Assembly: GCA_963781065.1 (NCBI GenBank)
Contig: CAWAET010000005.1
Span: 310,001-374,000, forward strand
Reading direction: 5' to 3'
Length of the DNA: 64,000 nucleotides
DNA from: CALZJC01 sp963781065
GTDB taxonomy: Bacteria; Acidobacteriota; Thermoanaerobaculia; Multivoradales; JAHEKO01
Part shown: piece by piece, positions 26,361 through 35,404 of the stretch
How positions within the stretch are numbered: position 1 is the first letter of the stretch
How the letters are laid out: each line of letters opens with the position of its first letter
Position numbers and translations under genes: made by a program
The notes under the pieces: generated by a model
Database searches by the model: none
Told to the model about the DNA's origin: nothing
Seen by the model: only the letters and a program-made list of their open reading frames with translations

Positions 26361-28208
26361 ATGCAACTCGCACGATCGCGCGAGCACCGATGGATCGCCG
26401 GTGTATGCGGCGGCATCGCCGAGCGCCTGGGCTGGAGCCCGCTCGCCGTCCGCGTCCTGTACGTCGTCATCCCGTTCCTGGGGATACCCACCTACATCGT
26501 GCTGTGGTGGCTGATGCCGGAGGCCGACCCGGTCGAGAGCCGCGACGGGCCGGCGGCGCGGCGCGCCGCTGCACCCGCAGTCGGTCGGGGCCGCGGCGCC
26601 CGGGCAGCTCCACCGAGCTCGGTCAGCGACCGCCAGGGCTTCAACAAGCGCTGGTACGCCGGCGACGAGGGGCTGCGGATCTTCCGGCCGACCTCGGGGA
26701 GCGACGTCGTCGCCGCCTTCGCCGCGGTCCTCGAGGACCCGACGATCGAGCCCGACCAGCTCCAGATCACCTGCGGCCGGCACTGCTACGAGGGCTTTGT
26801 CTACAACGCGCGCACCCGGACGGTGATCGATATGACCGGGCTCAAGTCGTTTGGCGAGGAGACCGTCGACTCCGAGCCGACCCTCTACGTCGAGGTCGGC
26901 CTGGGCAACTGGGACATGTACCGCCTGCTCAACAACGTCTACCAGAAGACCCTGCCCGCCGGCTCCTGCTACTCGGTCGGCCTCGGCGGGCACATCACCG
27001 GCGGCGGCTACGGCGTCCTGTCGCGCCTCTACGGGCTGACTATCGACTACCTGACGGCCGTCGACATCGTCGTCGGCGAGCGCGGCCGGGGCGCCAGGAT
27101 GATCCGCCAGTGCTCCGCCACCAACGAGCCCGAGCTGTTCTGGGCGGTGCGTGGCGGCGGCGGCGGGCAGTTCGGCATCATCACTCGCTACTACTTCTCC
27201 CTCGACCGCCTGCCCGCGGCCCCGGCCTACATCTACGTCCACTCCTTCGCCTGGGACTGGATGGTCCACGACACCGACAAGCTGGCGATCAGCGAAGAGG
27301 CGTTCCGCCGCATCCTGGCCCACTTCGAGAGCTTCTACGCCGACCAGAGCCCTGCCATGTGGAACACCTTCGGCATCTTCCACGCCACCCACATGGACAC
27401 GGGCAGCCTCGGCATCGCGGCGATCGACGTCTTCGACCCCCCCACCCACGGCGACCACGCGGATTTCGAGAGCGAGCTGCGGAGACGCTACAAGAGGGAC
27501 CAGGAGGCGGCGAGCGCCCTGGGGAAGCTGTCGACCGCGGACCGGGTGCTGCACGGCCATCCCTACGTCGCGAGCACCAGGGCGCTGGGTATCACCCCCG
27601 AGGACACCTACCGCCGCTACACGTTCCTCGAGGGCGTCCAGCAGCTCAACGCCTCGGGCCCCAACCGCTACGGCAAGTACAAGTCGGCCTACCACACCCG
27701 CGGCTTCTCGCCCGAGATGGCGGCCGCCGCCTATGACGGCCTGACGACAAAGGTCTTCGAGCGAAACGGCGACCGCGTGACCATGGACGCCTCGCTGATC
27801 CAGTTCGACGCCTACGGCGGCAAGATCAATACCGTGTCCCCGCACGCCACCGCCATCCCGCAACGAAGCTCGATCATGAAGCTCCAGTACCAGAGCTACT
27901 GGGACACCAGCCTCCCGCCGGGCGAGAACGACGAGTCACTTCAAGCCGCCCACCTCGGCTGGATCAACGGTCTCTACGAGAAGATCTACCGGGACTCCAA
28001 AGGCACCCCCAGCGGGCCGGGCACCGAGGGCTGCTACTACAACTACCCGGACATCCACATCGGCAGCACCGAGCCCGGGACGCCACCTGTCGAGCAGGCG
28101 CTCGAGCTCTACTTCGGCGGCAACCTCGGCCGGCTGACAAAGGTGTGCGCTTCCTACAACCCCGAGCGGTGGTTCCTGAGCTCGCAGTCGATCGGCAACG
28201 TCGTCTAG
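26361..28208 (+). CDS. PspC domain fused to a berberine-bridge-type FAD oxidase
   Basis: 615 residues from ATG 26361, with GGGAGG five bases upstream (an earlier ATG at 26301 overlaps the promoter). Residues about 1-60 are a PspC domain: REHRWIAGVCGGIAERLGW, then a membrane segment VLYVVIPFLGIPTYIVLWWL. After a low-complexity linker (about 65-95) comes an FAD_binding_4 domain: CGRHCYEGF with the His used for covalent FAD, and SCYSVGLGGHITGGGYG with the Cys typical of bicovalent BBE flavins. The C-terminus has the BBE-type YYNYPDI segment. Such oxidases act on sugars, alkaloids or other alcohols. The fusion would tether the oxidase to the membrane. Substrate is unknown. Confidence 0.85.
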   Translation: MQLARSREHRWIAGVCGGIAERLGWSPLAVRVLYVVIPFLGIPTYIVLWWLMPEADPVESRDGPAARRAAAPAVGRGRGARAAPPSSVSDRQGFNKRWYAGDEGLRIFRPTSGSDVVAAFAAVLEDPTIEPDQLQITCGRHCYEGFVYNARTRTVIDMTGLKSFGEETVDSEPTLYVEVGLGNWDMYRLLNNVYQKTLPAGSCYSVGLGGHITGGGYGVLSRLYGLTIDYLTAVDIVVGERGRGARMIRQCSATNEPELFWAVRGGGGGQFGIITRYYFSLDRLPAAPAYIYVHSFAWDWMVHDTDKLAISEEAFRRILAHFESFYADQSPAMWNTFGIFHATHMDTGSLGIAAIDVFDPPTHGDHADFESELRRRYKRDQEAASALGKLSTADRVLHGHPYVASTRALGITPEDTYRRYTFLEGVQQLNASGPNRYGKYKSAYHTRGFSPEMAAAAYDGLTTKVFERNGDRVTMDASLIQFDAYGGKINTVSPHATAIPQRSSIMKLQYQSYWDTSLPPGENDESLQAAHLGWINGLYEKIYRDSKGTPSGPGTEGCYYNYPDIHIGSTEPGTPPVEQALELYFGGNLGRLTKVCASYNPERWFLSSQSIGNVV

Positions 28209-28443
28209 CGAATCTAGAAGCTGGCGGCGTGAAACCGCGGCGCTGGGCGCCGGGACTCCCTGCTGCGGAAAGCACGTCTGCGCCCGCGCGATTCCCCGGG
28301 ATCGCCACTCCGGCGGTCCTGGGTCGACCCCTGACGGGCCCGAGCCGAAGGCGCCGCCGAGCCGCGCATCGTCCTGGCGCAGCTTCGCCACGCCTCGAAG
28401 TCAACGCTACGGGTACTCGGGTCGCGCCGGCTGCGGCAACGCC

Positions 28444-29820
28444 TTAGGCACCCCGCCTCGTCTTCCTCTTCGCCGCGGTCTTCCTCTTCGCCGCGGTCTT
28501 CTTCTTCGCCGCGGTCTTCTTCTTCGCCGCGGTCCTACGACTGGCCGGACGCTTACGGGCTTTCGCCAGCTGCTCGTCGGGGACCGCCCGGAGATCGATA
28601 CCGGTCGCGGCCGCCACCGCCAGTTCGTGCGCCTGCTGCGGAATGGTTCCGCTCGGCTTGTCCCGCGTCACGATGACCCGGTACTGGTCCATAAAGCCGG
28701 TGATCCCGAGAAGATCGTCGTATTCCGTGGTGTGCTGCGACGCCGCCTGCGCCGCGAAGCGGGCGAAGTTGCGCAGGTAGTCCTCGTACTGAACGAGCTT
28801 GCGGGGAAGAACGAGGCCGATGTGCTCGAGCTTCTTCGTCACCTTGCCGTCGACCGTTGTGTCGAAGGTGCCGTTCAGCTTGGTCCAGGGCTGGATCTGC
28901 CGGTAGGGGTTGAAGGGGAAGACCCAGGCGTGCTTCTCGGCCAGCGCGTTGAGCGCCAGCCCCGCCGACATCGAGCCCATGGCCGTCTCCTTTGGATTGG
29001 CTCCCGACGGAGACTTGATCCACTTGGAGTAGAGCGCCGGGATGGTCTCGAGCAGGCTTCCCTGCCACGCCAACGGCACCACGTCGAGCGAGTTGTACCG
29101 GCTCTGATAGTCGATCTTGCCGGGTCCGGTCCCGATCAGCCCCTCATAGTAGCTGGCGAAGTCTCCGTCGCCCGGGGTCGGGCCGGCCGATGGGTAGGCC
29201 GAGATGTCCGCCTGGCCCCAATGGAGCAGATACAGGGCCAAGACCGGCGCAAGCGCGCCCCCCAGGCTGTGGCCCGCCACCGCCACCTCCGCATCGCGGA
29301 TGTGGTGTCGGGTAATGAACGAGCTCAGAGCGTCGACGAGACCCTGACCGCTGACCGGGTCGTTCATGCTCTTCAGCAAGATATTGAGCCCCGTGCTGGT
29401 TCCCTGAGAGATCTTGCCCGAGCCGCCGACCCCCTCGTCGCTCCAGGGCACGACCTTGCTGACCATGAAGTCCTCATCTACCCAGCCAAAGAACGAGTTG
29501 ATGTTCGTCCCGGCGATGGCGACGACGAAGAGGTTCTCCGACGGGCTGTAGTAGGCGCCCATTGTGTTGTCGGCGTGCACGGACACCGAGGTCGGATCGT
29601 TGGCGTAGACCACCGGACCCCAGACGGTCGTCCAGTCGCTCCCGATCAGTCCCTCAATCGTCGCATCGGCGAGGATGTCGGACGAAACCTTGGTGACGTA
29701 GTCCTGCATGTTCTCCATCGCGGTCTTCCCGGCGCCGGCCGCGAACGACAGCCCGAAGGCCGAATTGGCGGAAAACGAGAAACTCTGGATCTGCTCTTCC
29801 TTGGTGTAGCTTCCTGACAC
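28444..29820 (-). CDS. Class 3 lipase with a histone-H1-like basic tail
   Basis: 458 residues from GTG 29820, with AAAGGAG well placed upstream. The nucleophile elbow AVAGHSLGGALAPVLALYLL (about residues 180-200) and upstream FVVAIAGTN match fungal-type class 3 lipases, which hydrolyse acylglycerols or phospholipids. There is no signal peptide. The last about 45 residues are a Lys/Ala/Arg/Thr repeat (KKKTAAKKKTAAKRKT) encoded by an 18-bp tandem repeat and resembling histone H1 tails of bacteria. Such tails bind nucleic acids or polyanions. A cytoplasmic lipase with a DNA-binding-like tail is odd; the tail could instead bind acidic lipid. The next 235 bases downstream hold no gene. Confidence 0.85.
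   Translation of the reverse strand: MSGSYTKEEQIQSFSFSANSAFGLSFAAGAGKTAMENMQDYVTKVSSDILADATIEGLIGSDWTTVWGPVVYANDPTSVSVHADNTMGAYYSPSENLFVVAIAGTNINSFFGWVDEDFMVSKVVPWSDEGVGGSGKISQGTSTGLNILLKSMNDPVSGQGLVDALSSFITRHHIRDAEVAVAGHSLGGALAPVLALYLLHWGQADISAYPSAGPTPGDGDFASYYEGLIGTGPGKIDYQSRYNSLDVVPLAWQGSLLETIPALYSKWIKSPSGANPKETAMGSMSAGLALNALAEKHAWVFPFNPYRQIQPWTKLNGTFDTTVDGKVTKKLEHIGLVLPRKLVQYEDYLRNFARFAAQAASQHTTEYDDLLGITGFMDQYRVIVTRDKPSGTIPQQAHELAVAAATGIDLRAVPDEQLAKARKRPASRRTAAKKKTAAKKKTAAKRKTAAKRKTRRGA
28460..28531. repeat. 18-bp tandem repeat encoding the lysine-rich tail
   Basis: Four copies of an 18-base unit (GTCTTCTTCTTCGCCGCG on the plus strand) encode AAKKKT-type hexapeptides. The last two copies are identical. 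Confidence 0.85.
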
Positions 29821-30087
29821 GCTTGACTCCTTTCGATGGATTGGTGCGGATCGGCGCCCGGTCGACTCCAGGACTCAACCGATCCGCATTGGTTTCTGTT
29901 GACAGCCTGCCCGAAGCGGACTTCGGCCGCTCGCGCGATCCCGCTTTCTGTTCCAAACATCTATTCCAAAGGATTTCCACGAACGATAGCACAGGCGGGT
30001 CCGAAGCGGACCACGAGATCGGCGCGGCCGATGCCCTGCCCTGGGGATCAGGGAGCGCGAGCGAGCCGAGGGCGCCGCGGGGGTCAG

Positions 30088-30849
30088 CTAGAACTCGTAG
30101 ACCCGCCCCTGCTCCAGAAACCCGATGTCCCCCCGCCCCCAGGCGCCGACCTCGCTCTCGATCCGCGCCGCGCACTGCGGTTTGACGTGGTGCAGCAGGA
30201 TCGGCACGTCGCGCTCCAGCTTGGCCAGCTCGACCGCCAGGGTGCGCGGCGTCAGATGCATGGAGAGGTCGGCGATGCGCTGCATCGAGTTGTCGAAGCT
30301 GACCTCGACGAAGACTGCCTTGAGGTTGGGCGTCCGGTTGGCGATCTCCCACAGCCGCTCGGTCGGCCCGGTGTCGCTCGACCAGAGGACCGCCGCGTTG
30401 CCCTGCTCGATGAGAAAGCCGAGGGTCGGCACCAGGTGGTCGACGGCGATCGGCGTGAAGCGCACGCCGCCGAGGCTCAGCGGCGCCTCGCGGTCGATCT
30501 CGCGGAACTGGATCGCCGGCAGCAGGTGGTTCGGCAGACGGGTGAAGTCGGGCCACGAGGCGTCGTTGAACAGGTTGCGACGCAGCGCGTAGATGGTGGC
30601 CTTGGAGGCGTAGAGGGCGATCGCCTCGCGCCTCAGACCGTAGACGCTCTCGATGAAGAACGGGATGGAGTTGGTGTGGTCCAGGTGCGAGTGGGTCACG
30701 ACCAGCGCGTCGATCTCCGCCTGACGCTCGGGCTCGAGACCCTGGGTCAGCGAGCCGGCGTCGAGCGCGATCCGGTCGTTGATCAGCAGGCAGGTGAGAC
30801 GGCGGCCCGGGCTCTCGCCTCCCGAGCAGCCGATCACCTCGATCTTCAT
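30088..30849 (-). CDS. Metallo-beta-lactamase-fold hydrolase, cyclic-nucleotide-phosphodiesterase-like
   Basis: 253 residues from ATG 30849 (GGAG nine bases upstream; the frame extends to 30879). Metal motif VVTHSHLDHTNSIPFF, a later Asp in WSSDTGPTE, and a C-terminal His in LLHHVKP fit class II phosphodiesterases of the beta-lactamase fold. The N-terminus MKIEVIGCSGG is typical. Predicted cytoplasmic, with no signal peptide. It follows the large barrel protein gene by 65 bases on the same strand and may be cotranscribed. The nucleotide or other substrate is uncertain. The 267 bases between it and the lipase gene show no gene. Confidence 0.8.
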   Translation of the reverse strand: MKIEVIGCSGGESPGRRLTCLLINDRIALDAGSLTQGLEPERQAEIDALVVTHSHLDHTNSIPFFIESVYGLRREAIALYASKATIYALRRNLFNDASWPDFTRLPNHLLPAIQFREIDREAPLSLGGVRFTPIAVDHLVPTLGFLIEQGNAAVLWSSDTGPTERLWEIANRTPNLKAVFVEVSFDNSMQRIADLSMHLTPRTLAVELAKLERDVPILLHHVKPQCAARIESEVGAWGRGDIGFLEQGRVYEF

Positions 30850-30914
30850 CGGTTCATCTCCGAGCGCCGACACGGCCAACGGGGCCGCGGGCGCCGTCGA
30901 TCATACCGGTCGGA

Positions 30915-33900
30915 TCAGAACCTGCGGCCGATCCAGAAGGACGAGTTGAAGCCGGCGTCCAGGGTCTGGTCGAAGTCCCACCGCTTGGCGTAGTCGAAGT
31001 TCCAGTCGAGGCCGAAGATGCGAGCCGTGATGCCAAAGCCGTAGGACGACACCGCGTCGCCCAACCGGTTGTTCTCCGAGTCCCAGAAATCGAACTCCTG
31101 GAACTCGTCATACCAGGCGCCACCGACGTCGAGGAAGAACAGCGCCCGCACCCCCTGGAAGTTGACCAGCGGCGTCGCCAACAGGTCGATGAGCGGGAAG
31201 CGCAGCTCGATGTTGGCGAAGAAGCCGCGGTCGCCGACGATCGAGCGGAACTCGAAGCCGCGCAGGGTGTCGAGGCCGCCGAAGTAGAACGGGCTGGCGA
31301 AGTTGCCCTCGCGCACCAGGCCGACGAAGCGGAAGGCCAGGTTGCTGCGCCGCGTCAGGGTGAGGTACTGGCGGAAGTCGAGCGACAGGGTCGAGGTCAG
31401 GGTGCCGCTGTTGGCCGTGTCGGGCGCCCAGTCGGCGCTCAGCCGCCAGCGACGCCCGCTGACGCCGCCCCAGGGAGCGAAGACGGCGCCGTCACCAACC
31501 AGCGAGGCCGACAGCTGCGGGAAGTCGTCGGTGCGCGGCTGGATGTTGGGTATCGGCACGAAGCCGGTGGGGAAGAAGACCGAGCTGAGGATCTGCAGGA
31601 TCTGCTCGTCGGTGAACGCGCCGGGCGGGAACAGCTGTCCGAAGTCGGGGTAGATGTCGGGAAACTCGACCGCGAGCTGGAACAGCTCGTCCAGGTTGAA
31701 GTCCGCGAACGGGAGGAAGATGAAGCTCTGGAAGTCGATCTCGCGATAGATGTAGCCGAGGCCGAACTCGACCCGGTGGTTGGTGTTGAGCGGATAGATG
31801 ATCGAGCCGATGACGCCGGTCTGGCTGAAGGCCGAGGTGCCGCGGCGGACGCGGCCGAAGGCGTCGCGGCCGATGTAGAAGTCGCGGTCGTCGAACAGGT
31901 GCACCTGCCACTGCCAGCGGCGCGACAGGTCGGTGTAGATGACGTCGAAGTTCTGGAAGCTCTCGATCGACTGGAACACCGTCAGCAGCCGCTTGTCGCC
32001 CAGGTAGTCGGTGAAGCTGAGGTAGGCCTGGGAGATGAAGGTCTGGTCGTCCGAGATGCCGACCGAGCCGCCGGCGTCCTCGAGAAACAGCTTGAAGCCG
32101 CCGTACTCGTCCTTGCTGCCGTCGTCGATCGCCACCTCGATCGACGGCTCGAAGCGCGGCAGCTCGTCGGCGCTCACCGCCCTGACCGCGGGGGTCGCCG
32201 CGTCGGCGATCACGATCGGCTCGGTGATCGGGTCCTTGATATCCAGCCGGTAGAGGTCGAACCGCCCCTTCCAGTAGGCGGTGAAGACCAGCTGTTCGGA
32301 GCCGTCGGGCCGCGCCAGCACCGCCGGCTGCGAGCAGCCGGTCACCGAGTTGGTGTGCTGGGTGAGCCGGCCCGACTCGAGCTCCAGGCTGTAGATGTTG
32401 TCCGCTCCCGATCGGTCCGAGGTGAGGTAGATATGCGTGCCGTCGGGCGAGTAGATCGCGTCGGTCTCGTTCGACTCGCCGCGGGTCAGCTGGAAGCGCT
32501 CGGCCGGGTTGTCTCGGTCGACCCGGAACAGCTTGGAATAGCCGCCGACGACCGAGCTGAAGACCAGCGACTTGCCGTCGGGCGAGTAGGCCGGCGACAG
32601 GTCGTAGACGCCGTCCGCGGTCAGGTTGGTGACCTGGCCGCTGTCGACGTCGACCTCGAAGATGTCAAAGCGGCCGTCGCGGTGGCCGCCGAAGGCGATG
32701 GTGCGGCCGTCGGGGCTCCAGGAGAGACCGACCTGCTGCTCCACGTCCATCTCCATGTCGCGGGTGATCTTGCCCTTGAGCACGTCGATCAGTACCAGCC
32801 GGCGGCCGCGGTCTTTGCGGGCGAAGAAGGCCAGCGAGTTGCCGTCGGGAGAGAAGACCAGGTCGTTGCCGCCGCGCCGGGCGACCGCCAGATCCTGGAC
32901 CACGAAGTACTGGTAGTCGGCCGACCAGCCCTTGGTCAGGTTGCGCAGCAGCTGCCGCTCGCGGGCGTCGAACAACACCACGTCGAGGTCGCCCTTGACG
33001 GTCGAGAACGCCGCCACCAGGTCGCCCGAGGGCGAGGCGGCGGGCGACAGCTCGGCGCTGGCGCGGCCGCGCTGGGTGCGGAACGGCCGGCCGAAGTCCG
33101 CCGGCTCACCGGTCTCGAGCAGCTCGGGCAGATAGCGCTTGCGCAGCCAGCGCCGGAATTCGCCGTCGAAGTCCTCGGGGTCCATGCGGAAGGTGCGCTC
33201 CACCGCCCGGCCGACCCGGGCGCCGATGGTGTTGCGCATCTCGATCATGAAGTCGCGGAAGGCCTCCTTGCCGTACTTCTCCTCGATGAAGTCGAACACG
33301 GCATGGCCGAAGCGGTAGGCGAAGAAGCCGCTGACGTTGGTCGAGGTCACCTGCGGGATGCGGTCGTTGACCACCGCGTCGCGCAGGTACATGCGGTCGC
33401 GCGCCGACTCGTCCTTGGCCATATAGCTGGCCATCCCCTCCATGAACCAGGTCGGCGGCGCCGCCGCGGCGCAGCGCCCGGTCTTCTGGCCGCAGAGGAT
33501 GTTGTACTGGAAGATGTGGGTCAGCTCGTGCAGGATGAGCTCCATCAGCTGCGAGTCGGGCAGGTCGACCGGCAGCACCATCCGGTTGCGCACCGGCGAG
33601 GCGAACGCGCCGATGCCCTCCGGGATGAAGTTCAAGATGATGTTGTTCTGCTCGAACGCCGAGTGGGTCTCGTAGAAGATCAGCGGCGTCGGGTCCTTGA
33701 TCTGGTAGTCGAACTCCTGCGACAGGTTGTCGTAGGCGCTTTCGGCGAACGACACCACCTTCTGCAGCAGGTCGGCCTCTTCCTCGTAGTAGTAGACGTC
33801 GAAATGGGGCGAGTGGTAGATCTTCCAGTCGAACTCCCGGTACTGGATCTTGTTCTTGCCGAACTGGGCCACGCCCGCCGCCGGCAGCAGCAGGCCGAGT

Positions 33901-33950
33901 ACGGCGGCCATCGCCGCCGACGTCGCCAGACGCTGACATCGTCCCCTCAA
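30915..33950 (-). CDS. Outer-membrane protein combining a zinc-protease-like domain, beta-propeller and barrel
   Basis: 1011 residues from TTG 33950, chosen because AAGGAGGT lies just upstream and a clean signal peptide follows (ATSAAMAAVLGLLLPAAGVA); the frame extends to 33971. Residues about 30-280 contain the zinc motif LILHELTHIFQYN and WFMEGMASYMAKD, as in peptidase-MA-like proteins. Residues about 290-600 carry TolB/PD40 propeller repeats (FSPDGNSLAFFARKD, YSPDGKSLVFSS, YSPDGTHIYLTS). From about 650 to the end the pattern is of an Omp85/D15-like barrel, with GGLDTLRGFEFRSIVGDRG and the terminal aromatic FWIGRRF. It follows two secreted proteins in one operon. It probably works at the cell surface; the substrate is unknown. 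Confidence 0.8.
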   Translation of the reverse strand: MRGRCQRLATSAAMAAVLGLLLPAAGVAQFGKNKIQYREFDWKIYHSPHFDVYYYEEEADLLQKVVSFAESAYDNLSQEFDYQIKDPTPLIFYETHSAFEQNNIILNFIPEGIGAFASPVRNRMVLPVDLPDSQLMELILHELTHIFQYNILCGQKTGRCAAAAPPTWFMEGMASYMAKDESARDRMYLRDAVVNDRIPQVTSTNVSGFFAYRFGHAVFDFIEEKYGKEAFRDFMIEMRNTIGARVGRAVERTFRMDPEDFDGEFRRWLRKRYLPELLETGEPADFGRPFRTQRGRASAELSPAASPSGDLVAAFSTVKGDLDVVLFDARERQLLRNLTKGWSADYQYFVVQDLAVARRGGNDLVFSPDGNSLAFFARKDRGRRLVLIDVLKGKITRDMEMDVEQQVGLSWSPDGRTIAFGGHRDGRFDIFEVDVDSGQVTNLTADGVYDLSPAYSPDGKSLVFSSVVGGYSKLFRVDRDNPAERFQLTRGESNETDAIYSPDGTHIYLTSDRSGADNIYSLELESGRLTQHTNSVTGCSQPAVLARPDGSEQLVFTAYWKGRFDLYRLDIKDPITEPIVIADAATPAVRAVSADELPRFEPSIEVAIDDGSKDEYGGFKLFLEDAGGSVGISDDQTFISQAYLSFTDYLGDKRLLTVFQSIESFQNFDVIYTDLSRRWQWQVHLFDDRDFYIGRDAFGRVRRGTSAFSQTGVIGSIIYPLNTNHRVEFGLGYIYREIDFQSFIFLPFADFNLDELFQLAVEFPDIYPDFGQLFPPGAFTDEQILQILSSVFFPTGFVPIPNIQPRTDDFPQLSASLVGDGAVFAPWGGVSGRRWRLSADWAPDTANSGTLTSTLSLDFRQYLTLTRRSNLAFRFVGLVREGNFASPFYFGGLDTLRGFEFRSIVGDRGFFANIELRFPLIDLLATPLVNFQGVRALFFLDVGGAWYDEFQEFDFWDSENNRLGDAVSSYGFGITARIFGLDWNFDYAKRWDFDQTLDAGFNSSFWIGRRF

Positions 33951-33967
33951 GGCAACCTCCTTGCGCA

Positions 33968-34684
33968 TCACTGGGTGAACAGCACGCGGTTGGTCTCGAC
34001 CTCTTTCTGGACGAAGATGCCGGCGATGCGGCTCTCCAGCGCGTAGAGGTTCTCGAACATCCCCGTCAGCGGATCCGTCCGTTCGCCCTCGAAGCGCTTG
34101 AAGTCCTTGAAGTTGTCGTTGTAGAGCAGCTTGCCGCTGCGACCGTCGTAGACCTGCATCACGATATCGAACTCGAAACCGGTCTCTTCCACCAGCACCT
34201 GCCGGTAGTAGGTCCGACCGTCGTAGGGCGAGGTGTAGGCCTCGGTGCGGTAGCCACTGCGGTCCTGGACGTCGAAATCGAGGCTGCCGGCGAGGATCAG
34301 ATCGGCCTGCAGCCGCTCGCCCAGCGCGCGCCAGAAATCCACTTCGCGACGCAGCGCCGACAGCTCATAGGCCGGGAAGTCGACCGGCCCGCTGTCGATC
34401 AGGTCGAGCCGGGTGTTGCGCCGGATCAGCCGCTCCAGATAGCGGGAGAACTCCCCTTCGAGGTCGAGACCCTGCCGCCGCAACGGCTCGCGGCCCTCCT
34501 CGCGCACCACCAGAAAGGGCGTCAGCGCGACGCTCTCGACGTCTCGCATGTCGAGCCGAGCCCGCACCGGCAGGGTGAGCCGCACTTCGACGGTGCCGGC
34601 ATGCAACGCCGGCGCCGCCGTGGCGAGCAGCAACAAGGCGCCGGCGGCGGCACCCAGCCTGGAAGTCCTCACGACTGGTCTCAT
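33968..34684 (-). CDS. Secreted CsgG/LpoB-like protein
   Basis: 238 residues from ATG 34684. Signal peptide of about 28 residues (LGAAAGALLLLATAAPALHA). The mature part has alternating hydrophobic strands such as DVESVALTPFLVV and LQADLILAGSLDFDV. These resemble the nucleotide-binding-like fold of CsgG, LpoB and related envelope proteins, but the match is by impression only. A Tyr-rich stretch TSPYDGRTYYRQVLVEETGF follows. Its stop lies within the start region of the downstream barrel protein, and the upstream TPR gene ends 31 bases before it, so the three form one envelope operon. Confidence 0.65.
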   Translation of the reverse strand: MRPVVRTSRLGAAAGALLLLATAAPALHAGTVEVRLTLPVRARLDMRDVESVALTPFLVVREEGREPLRRQGLDLEGEFSRYLERLIRRNTRLDLIDSGPVDFPAYELSALRREVDFWRALGERLQADLILAGSLDFDVQDRSGYRTEAYTSPYDGRTYYRQVLVEETGFEFDIVMQVYDGRSGKLLYNDNFKDFKRFEGERTDPLTGMFENLYALESRIAGIFVQKEVETNRVLFTQ

Positions 34685-34715
34685 CACGCTGCCTCGTCCT
34701 CCCGTGGGCGGCCCA

Positions 34716-35165
34716 TCAGGGGCCGGCGGCGTCCTCGGCCGGGGACTCCGGCGCCTCCGGGGAGGGTCGTTCGGGCACCGGCGGAGTCTCCGTCCCGGCC
34801 TCCTCGACCGGCCCCTCGGCGGGTTTCTCGGCGGGCTGCTCGGCGGGTTTTTCCTCCGGCTTGAAGGCCTGATAGAACTCGATGAACCGGGCGTAGTTGC
34901 GTCGCAGCTCGCGGTTGGCCGGGTCGGCCTTGAGCGCCGACTTGTAGGTCTCCAGGGCCTCGTCGAACAGGCCGACCGCCTCGTAGGCCACGGCCAGGTT
35001 GTTGAGCACCCGCGGATCGCCCGGCTGCGCCTTCTCCGCCTGGCGAAAGCGAAACAGCGCCTCGCTCCACAGGCCGCGCTTGGCCATGTCGACGCCAAAG
35101 CTGAGCTGACTGTCGGCGGCCGCGAGCGGCGCGGGGTTGATCAATGCCGCAGCCGCCAGGAACAC
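34716..35165 (-). CDS. Small secreted TPR protein with a Pro/Glu-rich tail
   Basis: 149 residues from GTG 35165. Two or three TPR motifs (about 25-95) such as VLNNLAVAYEAVGLFDEALE are followed by a disordered tail repeating EKPAEQPAEKPAEGP. The predicted start gives a signal peptide without the usual basic N-region. Upstream in the same frame are codons for RRYRLAASLG, but no standard start codon. A Shine-Dalgarno-like GGGGAG and an ATG at about 35223 are in another frame that closes after three codons, so the true start is uncertain or the 5' end carries a one-base change. Confidence 0.65.
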   Translation of the reverse strand: MFLAAAALINPAPLAAADSQLSFGVDMAKRGLWSEALFRFRQAEKAQPGDPRVLNNLAVAYEAVGLFDEALETYKSALKADPANRELRRNYARFIEFYQAFKPEEKPAEQPAEKPAEGPVEEAGTETPPVPERPSPEAPESPAEDAAGP

Positions 35166-35294
35166 CAGTCCCAGGCTCGCGGCAAGGCGGTAGCGACGAC
35201 AGTTCAGCTGGCTAACGGCTCATCTCCCCTTGTCTGCCCGAGGTTTGCAACCGCCGTGCCGGTCGGCAGAGATGGCGGTCGCAAAAGCCTCGGC

Positions 35295-35300
35295 AGTATA
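35295..35300 (-). promoter_or_regulatory. -10 box of the envelope operon
   Basis: TATACT on the minus strand in the 239-base gap shared with dprA. It is the best -10 match between these divergent units; no clear -35. Confidence 0.4.
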
Positions 35301-35404
35301 TACGAGCGCCGGCGGCAACAGATTGCTCCGGATCGCGGGCCCGGCAGCCCGATGGGCCCCGAAGACGAAGATCGCGAGGGTCGTTTGCCGTCCTTTCATC
35401 CGCC

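Noticed and set aside
28209..28443. Possible small RNA or gene in the gap between the oxidase and lipase
   Set aside because: No convincing promoter, hairpin plus U-run, or coding pattern was seen.
28460..28531. Possible CRISPR or phage repeat
   Set aside because: Head-to-tail 18-bp units without spacers, encoding the lipase tail.
33968..35098. A 376-codon version of the CsgG/LpoB-like protein
   Set aside because: The extra N-terminus is an off-frame reading of the TPR gene; a signal peptide begins at 34684.
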